From: Acidimicrobiales bacterium | GTDB lineage: Bacteria; Actinomycetota; Acidimicrobiia; Acidimicrobiales; Iamiaceae | Direction: 5' to 3' | Assembly (NCBI GenBank): GCA_020439505.1 | Contig: JAGQSO010000016.1 | Location: 22,348-86,347, forward strand | Length of the DNA: 64,000 nucleotides | Part shown: one piece after another, positions 1-7,524 of the stretch | How positions within the stretch are numbered: position 1 is the stretch's first letter | Layout: each line of letters opens with the position of its first letter | The notes under the pieces: generated by a model | Told to the model about the DNA's origin: nothing | The model's input: only the letters and a program-made list of their open reading frames with translations | Database searches by the model: none | Program-made: the position numbers and the translations under genes

Positions 1-369
1 CTCGGCCGGGATGATCACGCCGCCGCCACCTCCGAACACCTTGACCTGGCTGGCACCCCGGACCCGTAGGCGGTCCAGGAGGTACCTGAAGTACTCGTTG
101 TGGCCACCCTGGTAGGAGCTGACGGCAATCCCGTGGACGTCTTCTTGAACTGCGGCGTCGACGACCTCGTCCACCGAGCGGTTGTGGCCGAGGTGGATCA
201 CCTCCACCCCCTGGCTCTGGAGGATCCGCCGCATGATGTTTATCGAGGCGTCGTGCCCGTCGAAGAGGCTGGCGGCGGTGATGAACCGCACCGGGTTGAC
301 GGGTCGGTGCAACTCGGTCTGGTGGGTGGTCGGCTGGGGCTCGGTCGAGGAGGTGGTGTCGGGACGCAC
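1..369 (-). CDS. icmF: Fused isobutyryl-CoA mutase IcmF, N-terminal part (runs off the window)
   Basis: Only the first part of the gene is present. The reading frame gives a cobalamin-binding domain with the base-off motif region [13 protein letters not shown], then [26 protein letters not shown] and VFGGGGG. These match the N-terminal B12 domain of IcmF, which interconverts isobutyryl-CoA and n-butyryl-CoA and carries its own G-protein chaperone further downstream. The start is uncertain. An in-frame ATG at 444 would overlap the divergent MarR start. A GTG at 369 lies exactly 6 nt after a TATTCT -10 box, the layout of a leaderless actinobacterial mRNA, and IcmF homologues begin shortly before the HRPVNPVRF segment seen here. 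I therefore use 369. The neighbouring MarR gene is the likely regulator. Confidence 0.85.
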   Translation of the reverse strand, partial: MRPDTTSSTEPQPTTHQTELHRPVNPVRFITAASLFDGHDASINIMRRILQSQGVEVIHLGHNRSVDEVVDAAVQEDVHGIAVSSYQGGHNEYFRYLLDRLRVRGASQVKVFGGGGGVIIPAE

Positions 370-375
370 CGTCCC

Positions 376-396
376 AGAATACTTGGAAGTCAAACT
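376..396 (-). promoter_or_regulatory. icmF leaderless promoter with adjoining imperfect palindrome
   Basis: On the minus strand TATTCT (381-376) is followed by 6 nt and the GTG at 369. A TCGACA -35-like hexamer lies 18 nt upstream. Abutting the -10 box is the imperfect palindrome AGTTTGACTTCCAAGT (396-381), whose arms TTTGA/TCCAA differ by one base. It is a candidate operator for the MarR protein encoded divergently at 443. Confidence 0.45.
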
Positions 397-442
397 ATCT
401 GTCGACCGACCATCTCGGGCGGGGGCGGTAGCCTGCTGAACC

Positions 443-961
443 ATGCGCCGACCCCTGTCCTTCGACCCCATCGAGGAGGCCGGGCGACAGTGGAGCCTTC
501 GCTGGGACGAGGTCGAGGCGATGCAGGCGGCGACGTCGATCATGCGGGTCCAACAGATCGTGTTGTCCAGGGTGGACGAGGCCCTGCGACCCTGGGACCT
601 CAGCTTCGCCCGCTACGAAGTCCTGGTCCTGCTCTACTTCAGCCGTGAGGGACGACTTCCCCTGGGCAAGATGGGAGAACGCCTGATGTTGCATCAGGCG
701 AGTGTCACCAACCTCGTCGACCGACTCGAACGGCAGGGCTACCTCGAGCGCCGACCCCACCCCACCGACCGCAGGACCACGCTCGCCGCACTCACCGACG
801 CCGGTAGGTCAGTCGTCGAACCCGCCACCAAGGCGGTGGTCCGGGCCCGGGTCGGCCTGGCCGAGCTTTCCGAGGTCGACGCATCCCGCCTCAACCGGAG
901 TCTCCGCAAGGTCCGATCCGGGGCCGGTGACTTCGACGCCGGGAGCGCCGGTGGCCGCTGA
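443..961 (+). CDS. MarR-family transcriptional regulator
   Basis: A 172-residue winged-helix regulator. Residues about 30-60 ([19 protein letters not shown]) form the dimerisation helix. The DNA-binding wing follows, with [23 protein letters not shown] as recognition helices and [19 protein letters not shown] as the wing with the usual DxR motif. The N-terminal [11 protein letters not shown] block suggests that the first ATG is real. A TAGCCT -10-like box ends 8 nt before it, so the mRNA is nearly leaderless. The gene is divergent from icmF, and a palindrome lies between the two (381-396), so it probably represses icmF and perhaps itself. The ligand is unknown; an acyl-CoA is plausible from the context. 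Confidence 0.88.
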   Translation: MRRPLSFDPIEEAGRQWSLRWDEVEAMQAATSIMRVQQIVLSRVDEALRPWDLSFARYEVLVLLYFSREGRLPLGKMGERLMLHQASVTNLVDRLERQGYLERRPHPTDRRTTLAALTDAGRSVVEPATKAVVRARVGLAELSEVDASRLNRSLRKVRSGAGDFDAGSAGGR

Positions 962-1037
962 CCGGGTAGCTCCCGACCCCGGGGACCGATCGACATGGTC
1001 CCCGAGGATCGTGACCAGACGCCCTGGCGGTTCCCAG

Positions 1038-2135
1038 ATGATCCTGGCCGTACTGATGGCCTGCGCCCTGATCCTCATCTACTGGGTCCAGAATCGTCCC
1101 GGGGCGACCCGCTCGGACTGGGACGGGGGGGCGCCGGTCCTGGTGGTGGTCACCGCCCATCTGGATGCCGACATGGCCGAAGCGTCCGAATACCAGAGCC
1201 CGCGCACCTGGACAATCTCGCGCCGAGCCCTCGAACAGGTCGGCGCCGAGGCCATCGGTAGCCGGGTACAGGCCCGGCTGGTGGGGGAGTGTCGTTGCCA
1301 GCTGATGTTGCGACCACCCGCCACCGTGCCGCCGGTGCTGATCGGACTGGTCCTGGTCGGCTTGGCCAGCACCGTTCCCGGCCTGGTGGCCCGACGCCGG
1401 TGGCGCTACCGCGGCGAGCTCATGGCCCGGCCCTCGCGCCCGGTGACGGTCGCGCCGACCTGGCTGACCAGACCTTTGCGACCGGCGGTCTGGGGACTGC
1501 GGCTCACCGGTGGGCAGCGGGGCGACGTCGTCTTGGCCATGGTGGGTACCCCGCTCACGTGGCTGCCCGACGGTGAGACCGTTCAGCTTCATGGCCCCGA
1601 TCCGCGCAACGGTCTTTGCGTCCTGGCCGCCCCCGGCGGAGTTGCCGTGGCGTCGACTGCTCCGCGACGCCCTTCGTCCCCGGGACTTGTGGCCCCGTGG
1701 TCGGACTCGCTGAACCTGGCGGCCGGCCTGGTGGCACCACCAGCGGAGAGGTCGGTCTCCATCGGTGGCCCCGGCGTCAGCCGGATCAGCGTCAGCGGAC
1801 AGGGCCCCCCGATGCACCACCCGCCCACCGAGAAGGAAACCGTTCTCGCCTACGGGCCCACACGGTTGGCGCTGGCCCAGAACGTGGCGGTGGGTCTGGC
1901 CTACCTGGTGAGCATCGTCACCGCCCTCGTCACCACCTCGGACCTGCGCGGCCTGGCTACCGTCGTCGTCGTTGGCGGCATGGGCTCGGCGACCGTGGCC
2001 CGCAAACTCGTCGCCCATTCGGCCGCCTTCAAGGCGCCGTTGAGGACCTGGTCGGACCGTCGGGCGGCGTGGGCGGCGGCCGCCGCAGCCCACGGGGCCG
2101 GTTTGACACCGCTGGCCCGGGAATCCACCCGGTGA
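1038..2135 (+). CDS. Hypothetical membrane protein
   Basis: A 365-residue protein of no family I recognise. It has an N-terminal hydrophobic helix right at the start (ILAVLMACALILIYWV), a second at about residues 95-117 (VPPVLIGLVLVGLASTVPGL) and a C-terminal pair (LAYLVSIVTALVTTS and LATVVVVGGMGSATVA). A soluble stretch of about 180 residues lies between. The ATG at 1038 opens directly into the first membrane helix; an in-frame GTG at 1011 would add nine residues. The stop codon overlaps the GTG of the following MFS gene (GTGA), so the two are probably co-translated. Confidence 0.6.
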   Translation: MILAVLMACALILIYWVQNRPGATRSDWDGGAPVLVVVTAHLDADMAEASEYQSPRTWTISRRALEQVGAEAIGSRVQARLVGECRCQLMLRPPATVPPVLIGLVLVGLASTVPGLVARRRWRYRGELMARPSRPVTVAPTWLTRPLRPAVWGLRLTGGQRGDVVLAMVGTPLTWLPDGETVQLHGPDPRNGLCVLAAPGGVAVASTAPRRPSSPGLVAPWSDSLNLAAGLVAPPAERSVSIGGPGVSRISVSGQGPPMHHPPTEKETVLAYGPTRLALAQNVAVGLAYLVSIVTALVTTSDLRGLATVVVVGGMGSATVARKLVAHSAAFKAPLRTWSDRRAAWAAAAAAHGAGLTPLARESTR

Positions 2136-3409
2136 GCCGGCGTCGGCCGGTGACCGAAGACGCCCCGTCGGCGAAGCGGGGTTGGCGGACCTCGTTGGCA
2201 CCGCTCGGTCACCGCAATTACGCCCTGGTGTGGTGGGCCGGCCTGATCTCCAACGTCGGAACCTGGATGGAAACCGTGGCGGTGGGTGACCTGGTCGCGC
2301 TGCGCACCGACCAGGCCGGCTGGACCGCCCTGGTGGCGGCGGCCGGGTTCCTGCCCATGGGGCTCCTGGGCCCGATCGGGGGAGCGTTGGCCGACCGGCT
2401 CGACCGACGCCGTCTGCTGCTGGCCATGACCGCGGTCCAGATGGTGGCGGCAGCAGTCCTGGCCGCCCTGGCCGCCGCCGATGAGATCTCACCGGGGCTG
2501 CTGGCGGTGGTGGTGTTCGTGGCCGGGTGTGTGGCGGGTCTCGGCTTTCCCGCCTACTCGGCCATGTTGCCCGACCTGGTTCCCCCCGAAGATCTGCTGG
2601 CGGCGATGTCGTTGAGTCAGGCCCAGTGGAACATGGGGCGGGTGGTCGGTCCGGCGCTGGCCGGGATCGCCATCGGCCTCGGTTCCTACGCCACCGCCTT
2701 CGCCGTCAACGCGGCGTCGTTCGCGGTGATGCTCGTGGCCCTGCGGGCACTGCGCCTCCGGCCCTCGCCCCCGCCCGCTGACGACGACCCGCTGTGGACC
2801 CGCATCCGGGTCGGAGCGGTGACGGCGTGGTCGGTGCCGGGCGTGCGGTCGGCCATCGTGTTCATCTCGATCGTGGCCCTCACCGCATCACCGTTCATCG
2901 CCCTGGTGCCGGCGATGGCCCGTGTCCACTTCGACGGAGACGCTTCTCTCACCGCCCGGTTGGTGACCGCCCAGGGGATCGGGGCGGTCCTGGGGGCGTT
3001 GGCCCTGCCGGTGTTGGCCGAGCGTTTCGGCCGTTACCGCATGCTCATGGTCGGGCTGGGCGCCCTGGCCCTGTTCCTGGCCGGATACGGAATGGCTCCG
3101 TCCCCGCTGGTGGCCACTGTGGCCATCGTCGCGGTGGGTGCCGCCTACATGTCGGTGCTGTCGGGCATCGGCACCGTGGTGCAGATGCGGGCACCGGTGG
3201 CCATGCGGGCCCGGGTGCTCAGCTTCTACTTCCTGGCCCTCGGCGTCCTGTATCCGATCGGTGCCACCCTCCAGGGACCGCTGGCCGACCGGGTGGGGAT
3301 GGGTGTGGTCACCGCCCTCTCGGGCGTGGTGATGGTCGTCGTCCTGGGGGTGGTGCGGGTGGTCAGCCCGGGCCGTTTCTCGGCCCTGGACGACCCGATC
3401 GAAGCGTGA
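2132..3409 (+). CDS. MFS transporter (DHA3/EntS-like exporter)
   Basis: A 425-residue major facilitator permease with about 12 hydrophobic segments. The segment GPIGGALADRLDRRRLLLAMT is the MFS loop 2-3 motif (G-x-x-x-D-R-x-x-R-R), and AYSAMLPDLVPPEDLLAAMSLSQAQWNMGRVVGPALAG is the signature of the MFS_3 group that includes enterobactin exporter EntS and macrolide efflux proteins. The GTG start at 2132 overlaps the preceding stop, which indicates translational coupling. It probably exports a small molecule; the substrate cannot be told. Its stop abuts the stop of the convergent DUF3097 gene in the palindrome TGATCA. Confidence 0.85.
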   Translation: MSRRRPVTEDAPSAKRGWRTSLAPLGHRNYALVWWAGLISNVGTWMETVAVGDLVALRTDQAGWTALVAAAGFLPMGLLGPIGGALADRLDRRRLLLAMTAVQMVAAAVLAALAAADEISPGLLAVVVFVAGCVAGLGFPAYSAMLPDLVPPEDLLAAMSLSQAQWNMGRVVGPALAGIAIGLGSYATAFAVNAASFAVMLVALRALRLRPSPPPADDDPLWTRIRVGAVTAWSVPGVRSAIVFISIVALTASPFIALVPAMARVHFDGDASLTARLVTAQGIGAVLGALALPVLAERFGRYRMLMVGLGALALFLAGYGMAPSPLVATVAIVAVGAAYMSVLSGIGTVVQMRAPVAMRARVLSFYFLALGVLYPIGATLQGPLADRVGMGVVTALSGVVMVVVLGVVRVVSPGRFSALDDPIEA

Positions 3410-4270
3410 TCACCCAGGCCCGGGCTCGGTCACGAAGTCGATGAGCTGCTCCACCGACCCGATCAGGGCAGGTTCCAGGTCGGTCCAGGAGGTGACCCGA
3501 CCCAGCAGGTCCTTCCAAAACTGCCACGCCTCACCCCGGTAGCCGAGCCGAGCCATGGTCCCTTCCTTCCAGGGTTCACCCCGAGGGACCTCGGGCCAGG
3601 TGGCGATGCCCAGGACCGAGGGCTTCACCGCCTGCCATACGTCGACGTAGGGATGACCGGTGACCAACACGTCGGGGCTGGCCACCGCGGCGGCCAGGCG
3701 GGCCTCCTTGGATCCCTCGACCATGTGGTCCAACAAGATTCCCAGCCGCCGACCCGGTCGAGGCCCGAACGATCGGATCACCTCGTCCAGGTGGTCCGCC
3801 CCGTCGAGGCGCTCCACCACCACCCCTTCGATTCGGAGGTCGTCACCCCACACCTTCTCCACCAGTTCGGCGTCGTGCACCCCTTCCACCAGGATCCGCG
3901 ACGCCCGAGCGGTACGGGCCCGAGTCCCGGGAACCGCCACCGATCCCGAGGCGGTGCGGGTGGCTGTGGCCGTCGGGGCACTGCCCGGTGCGGGACCGCG
4001 TGGTTCGACGAGGGTCACCACCTTCCCGTCGACCTCGAAGCCACCGGTGGTAAGGCGCATCCGGTGCTCGAAACCGCGGTGGTCGCGCACCTGGAGGACG
4101 CCGTTCACGACGCCGAGCACGATCCCGCTTATCGGAGTGCCACGTTGCTTGATCTCCAGACCGGGACGGGCCGCCACGGTCGGGAACTGCCGTCGCGGTC
4201 GGGCCGGACCGTCGAGGTCGATCGGTTCGGAGAGGATCCCAGGGTCCCGACGCCGGGGCGGCACAGCCAT
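3410..4270 (-). CDS. DUF3097 family protein
   Basis: A 286-residue protein matching the actinobacterial DUF3097 family. The N-terminal half holds a beta-rich region (GIVLGVVNGVLQVRDHRG). The C-terminal half begins ILVEGVHDAELVEKVWG, a TOPRIM-like fold with the conserved Glu and later acidic residues (ILLDHMVEGSKEARLA). WPEVPRGEPWKEG and FWKDLLGRV are further conserved blocks. The biochemical function is unknown. The ATG at 4270 follows a TAGCCT box by 7 nt (4283-4278 on the minus strand), a likely leaderless start. The middle stretch (about residues 85-110) is Ala/Thr/Arg-rich and looks like a linker. Confidence 0.82.
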   Translation of the reverse strand: MAVPPRRRDPGILSEPIDLDGPARPRRQFPTVAARPGLEIKQRGTPISGIVLGVVNGVLQVRDHRGFEHRMRLTTGGFEVDGKVVTLVEPRGPAPGSAPTATATRTASGSVAVPGTRARTARASRILVEGVHDAELVEKVWGDDLRIEGVVVERLDGADHLDEVIRSFGPRPGRRLGILLDHMVEGSKEARLAAAVASPDVLVTGHPYVDVWQAVKPSVLGIATWPEVPRGEPWKEGTMARLGYRGEAWQFWKDLLGRVTSWTDLEPALIGSVEQLIDFVTEPGPG

Positions 4271-4327
4271 GGAGCCGAGGCTAGGAGGTCGTGGGGCGAG
4301 CCGTGGCGGGGAGCGGACCGGCCTTCG

Positions 4328-4972
4328 TCAGCTGACGGGTAGTCCGGTGATGCGAGAGGCGGCCAGGGCTAGGACCAAGCCGGCGGCGCTCACCGAGATC
4401 AGCTTGACCGTCGTGCCCCGAAAGACGTTGGTCACGCCAGCGAAGAACAGCGTCATGGCCAACAGGACCGTGGCCATCAGGTAGTCGATGGCGTTGCGCC
4501 CGTCCTGGACCCCCGAGCGGGCCAACTTGTCGGCTCGGGTGTCAGCTTCGCGATAGGGGCCGAACAGGCCGTCGATGTAGTCCTGGTCCTCGATCAGGTT
4601 GGTGGGCGTTTCGCCCCGGGCCAGATCGACCTTCCAGCGGTTGAGGATCGGGCGGAACTCGGGACGTACCAGCACGTCGTTGTAGAGCTCGGCCAGCTCG
4701 GGTTGGTCCGAGGCCACCGCGTCGGCGTAGGCGGTGATCACGTTGGTGTCATAGGCGACCGAGGTGGTGGCGAGGTTGTAGAGGCGGGTTCCCTCGGTCC
4801 GGGCATCGGCCGAGGCCTGTGAGTCGGCCGACGCTCGTTGGTTCCACTGGGCCGACTGGTAGGCGCACCAGCCGGTTCCCACCGTGGCCAACCCGAGAAT
4901 GAAGGCCGACAGCATCTCGATGGCCCGGTGTTGTAGGAGGTCACGGGTGCCGGGGCGGTGCCGGGCGGTCAC
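4328..4972 (-). CDS. Hypothetical three-helix membrane protein
   Basis: A 214-residue protein with one N-terminal membrane helix (MLSAFILGLATVGTGWCAY, about residues 20-38) and two C-terminal helices (IDYLMATVLLAMTLFFAGV and TVKLISVSAAGLVLALAA). Between them is a roughly 110-residue helical, acidic segment that is probably exposed on one membrane face. The GTG start overlaps the stop of the upstream SPFH gene (GTGA), so the two are translationally coupled and may form one membrane complex. No known domain was recognised; the layout resembles DUF4337-type proteins. Confidence 0.65.
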   Translation of the reverse strand: MTARHRPGTRDLLQHRAIEMLSAFILGLATVGTGWCAYQSAQWNQRASADSQASADARTEGTRLYNLATTSVAYDTNVITAYADAVASDQPELAELYNDVLVRPEFRPILNRWKVDLARGETPTNLIEDQDYIDGLFGPYREADTRADKLARSGVQDGRNAIDYLMATVLLAMTLFFAGVTNVFRGTTVKLISVSAAGLVLALAASRITGLPVS

Positions 4973-5862
4973 AGCGCCGCCGGATCTTCGTGGTCCACCG
5001 TCGTCGGCTCGGAGGCGGTGCCCGACGGTCCGGGGGTTCGGCGAAGCCCGGGAGGGGCCAAGGTTCCGGTCCGCTGGGCGTAGGCCTGGGCCAGCTCGCG
5101 CCAGGCGTCGGCCTCGCGATACCGCAACGCCAGGTCGTGGGCCGGGGTCTCGATCAGCGCCGACAGCTCGGCATCGGTGCGGGCCCTCTCCCGGCGCATG
5201 TCGCCCTCGGCCCGTTCGCGTTCGAGATCCCAGCGGGCCCGTACCGCGGCCTGCACCGATTCGCCGGTCCGGCCGAGGTCGAGGTCGTTGATAGCGACGA
5301 AGGTCGCCTCGAACCCGTCGGTCTTCAGACGCTCCGACATCGCCTCGGCCAGTCGGGCCTGGAGCTCGTCGCGGCCCGGTCCGTAGGTGTCACCGACACC
5401 CACCTCGGGTCGGTTCAGAACCGAGCGCACTACCTCGGTGGAGGCGTCCCTGACCACCGAGAAAAGGCCGAGAGGCCCGAAGCGCTGGTGTACCTGGCGC
5501 AGCTGAGCGGGATCGATCCGGAACCGGACCGTGTAGTCCACCGTCACCGCGGCGCGGTCCCCCAGGGTGGCCGAGACCGCGGGCCCGTGCTGCTCCAGCC
5601 CGTCGACCTCGGCGGTCTCGTCGGGCGGCGAACCGGCCCGGTAGGCCAGCTCGAAGGACGGATACACCTGTACCGCCATTCTCCTGACCGTCGGCACGAG
5701 TCGCAGCCCGGGGCGCAGCGACCGGTCGGTCGGAGTTCCGTTGACGAGGACCAGACCCAGCTCGCCCGGCATGATCCGCACGATCGAGTTGTCGAACAAC
5801 ACCCACAGGACCAGCACCACGATCGGCGCTGCCATGAGGGCGAACACCACCCATCCGCTCAC
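4969..5862 (-). CDS. SPFH/prohibitin-domain membrane protein
   Basis: A 297-residue protein with one N-terminal membrane anchor (WVVFALMAAPIVVLVLWVLF) followed by a band-7/SPFH-like domain: IMPGELGLVLVNGTPTDRSLRPGLRLV, then AVTVDYTVRFRIDP and VVRDASTEVVRSVLNRP. A charged helical tail (RARWDLERERAEGDMRRERARTDAE) should form a coiled coil. SPFH proteins oligomerise on membranes as scaffolds. GTG at 5862 is preceded by GGGGAGG at good spacing. The gene is transcribed away from the MurA-like gene and is coupled by a GTGA overlap to the next membrane protein. Confidence 0.75.
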   Translation of the reverse strand: MSGWVVFALMAAPIVVLVLWVLFDNSIVRIMPGELGLVLVNGTPTDRSLRPGLRLVPTVRRMAVQVYPSFELAYRAGSPPDETAEVDGLEQHGPAVSATLGDRAAVTVDYTVRFRIDPAQLRQVHQRFGPLGLFSVVRDASTEVVRSVLNRPEVGVGDTYGPGRDELQARLAEAMSERLKTDGFEATFVAINDLDLGRTGESVQAAVRARWDLERERAEGDMRRERARTDAELSALIETPAHDLALRYREADAWRELAQAYAQRTGTLAPPGLRRTPGPSGTASEPTTVDHEDPAAL

Positions 5863-5969
5863 GCTGCCTCCCCGGAACCGGCCACAAAGTCCTTCGATGC
5901 CACGTCGGGATGGTAGGGGTTGGTAGTGCCCGCCTGGGTTCGACCGGGGTGGTCGCCGGGTGGGCCGCG

Positions 5970-5982
5970 TAGCCTTGCGGTC
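5970..5982 (+). promoter_or_regulatory. Leaderless -10 box of the MurA-like gene
   Basis: TAGCCT (5970-5975) lies 7 nt before the ATG at 5983, which places the expected transcription start at the start codon. No Shine-Dalgarno sequence is visible. Confidence 0.5.
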
Positions 5983-7293
5983 ATGGCAGCATCCGCGTGG
6001 ACGGTCACCCCATCTGGTCCCCTGCGGGGTGACGTGTTCGTGCGCGGCTCCAAGAACGCGGTGACCAAGCACATGGTGGCGGCGGTCCTGGGCGAAGGGC
6101 CCAGCACCCTCAAGCGGGTGCCCGAGGTGGGCGACGTCGCCATCACCACCGAGATCCTCCGCTCCCTGGGCGTCGGAGTGGAACACGATCTCGCATCGGG
6201 AACGATCACCGTCGAACCCCACGAGGGCGTCACCACCGAGGTTCCGACTTCGTTCAGCGGCCTCAACCGGATCCCGATCCTGCTGCTGGGCCCGTTGCTG
6301 CACCGCAACGGCGAGGCGTTCGTTCCGTTCGTGGGCGGAGACCAGATCGGTCGCCGCCCCGTCGATTTCCACGTCGACGCTCTGCGTGCCCTCGGCGCCG
6401 AGATCGAGGTGACCGACGAGGGAATCAAGGCCAAGGCCGCTCGACTCAAGGGCGCCAAGATCGAACTGCCCTATCCCAGTGTGGGGGCGACCGAGACCGT
6501 GCTGCTCAGCGCGGTGCTGGCCGAGGGACGCACCGTGCTGCGGGGCGCCGCGACCGAGCCCGAGGTGATCGAGCTGGCCCTGTTCCTCCAACGGATGGGG
6601 GCGCGCATCGAGATGTCCCCCGGCCGCAAGTTCACCGTCGACGGCGTGGACTCGCTGCGAGGGGCTGAGACGTCCCTCGACGGCGATCGCAACGAGGCCT
6701 TCAGCTATCTGGTGGCGGGCCTGGTGACCGGCGGCGAGGTTCGGGTCCACGGTTGCGCGCAGGACCGGGTGGTCACCGCCATCACCACCCTCAACCGGAT
6801 GGGGGCGCAGTTCACCATCACCGACGACTTCATCCAGGCGTCGGCTCGAAACGGACTGCGCCCCGCCGCGGTGCAGACCGAGACCCATCCGGGGTTCATG
6901 ACCGACTGGCAGACCCCGTTGGTGGTGCTGTTCACCCAGGCCGACGGCATGTCGGTGCTGCACGAAACGGTGTACGAGGACCGCCTGGTCTACGTCGACG
7001 CCCTCAAACAGATGGGGGCCGAGATCGAGCTGTTCAACACCTGCCTGGGGGGTGAGTCGTGCCGGTTCCACGACACCAACGCCACCCACTCCGCGGTGGT
7101 CAAAGGCGTGACCCCGCTGCGCGGTGCGGCGGTCGACGTGCCCGACGTGCGGGCCGGGTTCTCGTCGGTGATCGCGGCGGCCATCGCCGATGGCCCCTCC
7201 ACCATTTCGGGCATCCACCACCTCGAGCGCGGCTACCACCGCCCACTGAGCCAGTTCGCCGAACTAGGCCTCTCCATAGCACCCGTCGCCTGA
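5983..7293 (+). CDS. murA: UDP-N-acetylglucosamine 1-carboxyvinyltransferase (MurA) with Asp at the active-site Cys position
   Basis: A 436-residue enolpyruvyl transferase, close to the usual 420-residue MurA length. The N-terminal RGSKNA (K24/N25) is the substrate-binding motif. The mobile catalytic loop reads FVGGDQIGRRPVDFH, so D120 replaces the Cys115 of E. coli MurA. HHLERGYHRPL near the C terminus carries the conserved Arg region. MurA performs the first committed step of peptidoglycan synthesis, adding enolpyruvate from PEP to UDP-GlcNAc in the cytoplasm. Asp at this site is known from naturally fosfomycin-insensitive MurA enzymes. The ATG at 5983 is supported by the leaderless -10 box. 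A MurA paralogue with another substrate cannot be excluded. Confidence 0.85.
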   Translation: MAASAWTVTPSGPLRGDVFVRGSKNAVTKHMVAAVLGEGPSTLKRVPEVGDVAITTEILRSLGVGVEHDLASGTITVEPHEGVTTEVPTSFSGLNRIPILLLGPLLHRNGEAFVPFVGGDQIGRRPVDFHVDALRALGAEIEVTDEGIKAKAARLKGAKIELPYPSVGATETVLLSAVLAEGRTVLRGAATEPEVIELALFLQRMGARIEMSPGRKFTVDGVDSLRGAETSLDGDRNEAFSYLVAGLVTGGEVRVHGCAQDRVVTAITTLNRMGAQFTITDDFIQASARNGLRPAAVQTETHPGFMTDWQTPLVVLFTQADGMSVLHETVYEDRLVYVDALKQMGAEIELFNTCLGGESCRFHDTNATHSAVVKGVTPLRGAAVDVPDVRAGFSSVIAAAIADGPSTISGIHHLERGYHRPLSQFAELGLSIAPVA

Positions 7294-7333
7294 CTCCCGC
7301 GGTCCCGCCGGGTCCTGCTGCTGCAGCACACAA

Positions 7334-7443
7334 CGTTTGCGCTGTGGCGAGCTTGCGAGCCACTGGGCAAACGCCGTCGAGCCCCCGCAACGAAGTGAGG
7401 ACCGGGCTTGACGGAACCAGGAATCGTCCGCCGAAGGCGGTCC
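7334..7443 (+). repeat. Structured dispersed repeat, copy A
   Basis: Three consecutive hairpins lie in the MurA/ABC-F intergenic region. P1 is CGTTTGC (7334-7340) with GCAAACG (7367-7373), plus an inner GTGGC/GCCAC. P2 is GTCGAGCCC (7376-7384) with GGGCTTGAC (7404-7412). P3 is GTCCGCC-GAA-GGCGGTCC (7426-7443). Copy B at 41692-41828 has the same order, nearly identical single-stranded blocks and compensatory changes in P2. It could be a structured RNA or a REP-like element; no known family was recognised. Confidence 0.7.
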
Positions 7444-7492
7444 ACGAGAACCGGACCGCGTGCAGCGCAGATGACGGCCACGGCCTGGGACT

Positions 7493-7523
7493 GCGCCGGT
7501 CACGGCGTTAGCGTGACCGGCGC
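7493..7523 (+). promoter_or_regulatory. 11-bp perfect dyad abutting the ABC-F start, with a -10-like box in its centre
   Basis: GCGCCGGTCAC (7493-7503) and GTGACCGGCGC (7513-7523) are perfect inverted repeats around a 9-nt centre. TAGCGT (7509-7514), a -10-like hexamer, overlaps the centre, and the ATG at 7525 follows one base later. It could be a repressor operator or, if transcribed from further upstream, a hairpin that blocks translation initiation. Confidence 0.5.
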
Positions 7524-7524
7524 C

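Noticed and set aside
891..2492. 533-codon minus-strand frame opposite the MarR/membrane-protein/MFS region
   Set aside because: Composition is typical of a GC-rich shadow frame (Arg, Pro, Gly), with no recognisable domain, and the plus strand holds genes with family motifs.
4969..7239. Very long minus-strand frame running from the SPFH gene through the MurA gene
   Set aside because: The part beyond 5862 is antisense to a clear MurA with intact motifs; GTG 5862 has a good ribosome site and starts the SPFH anchor.
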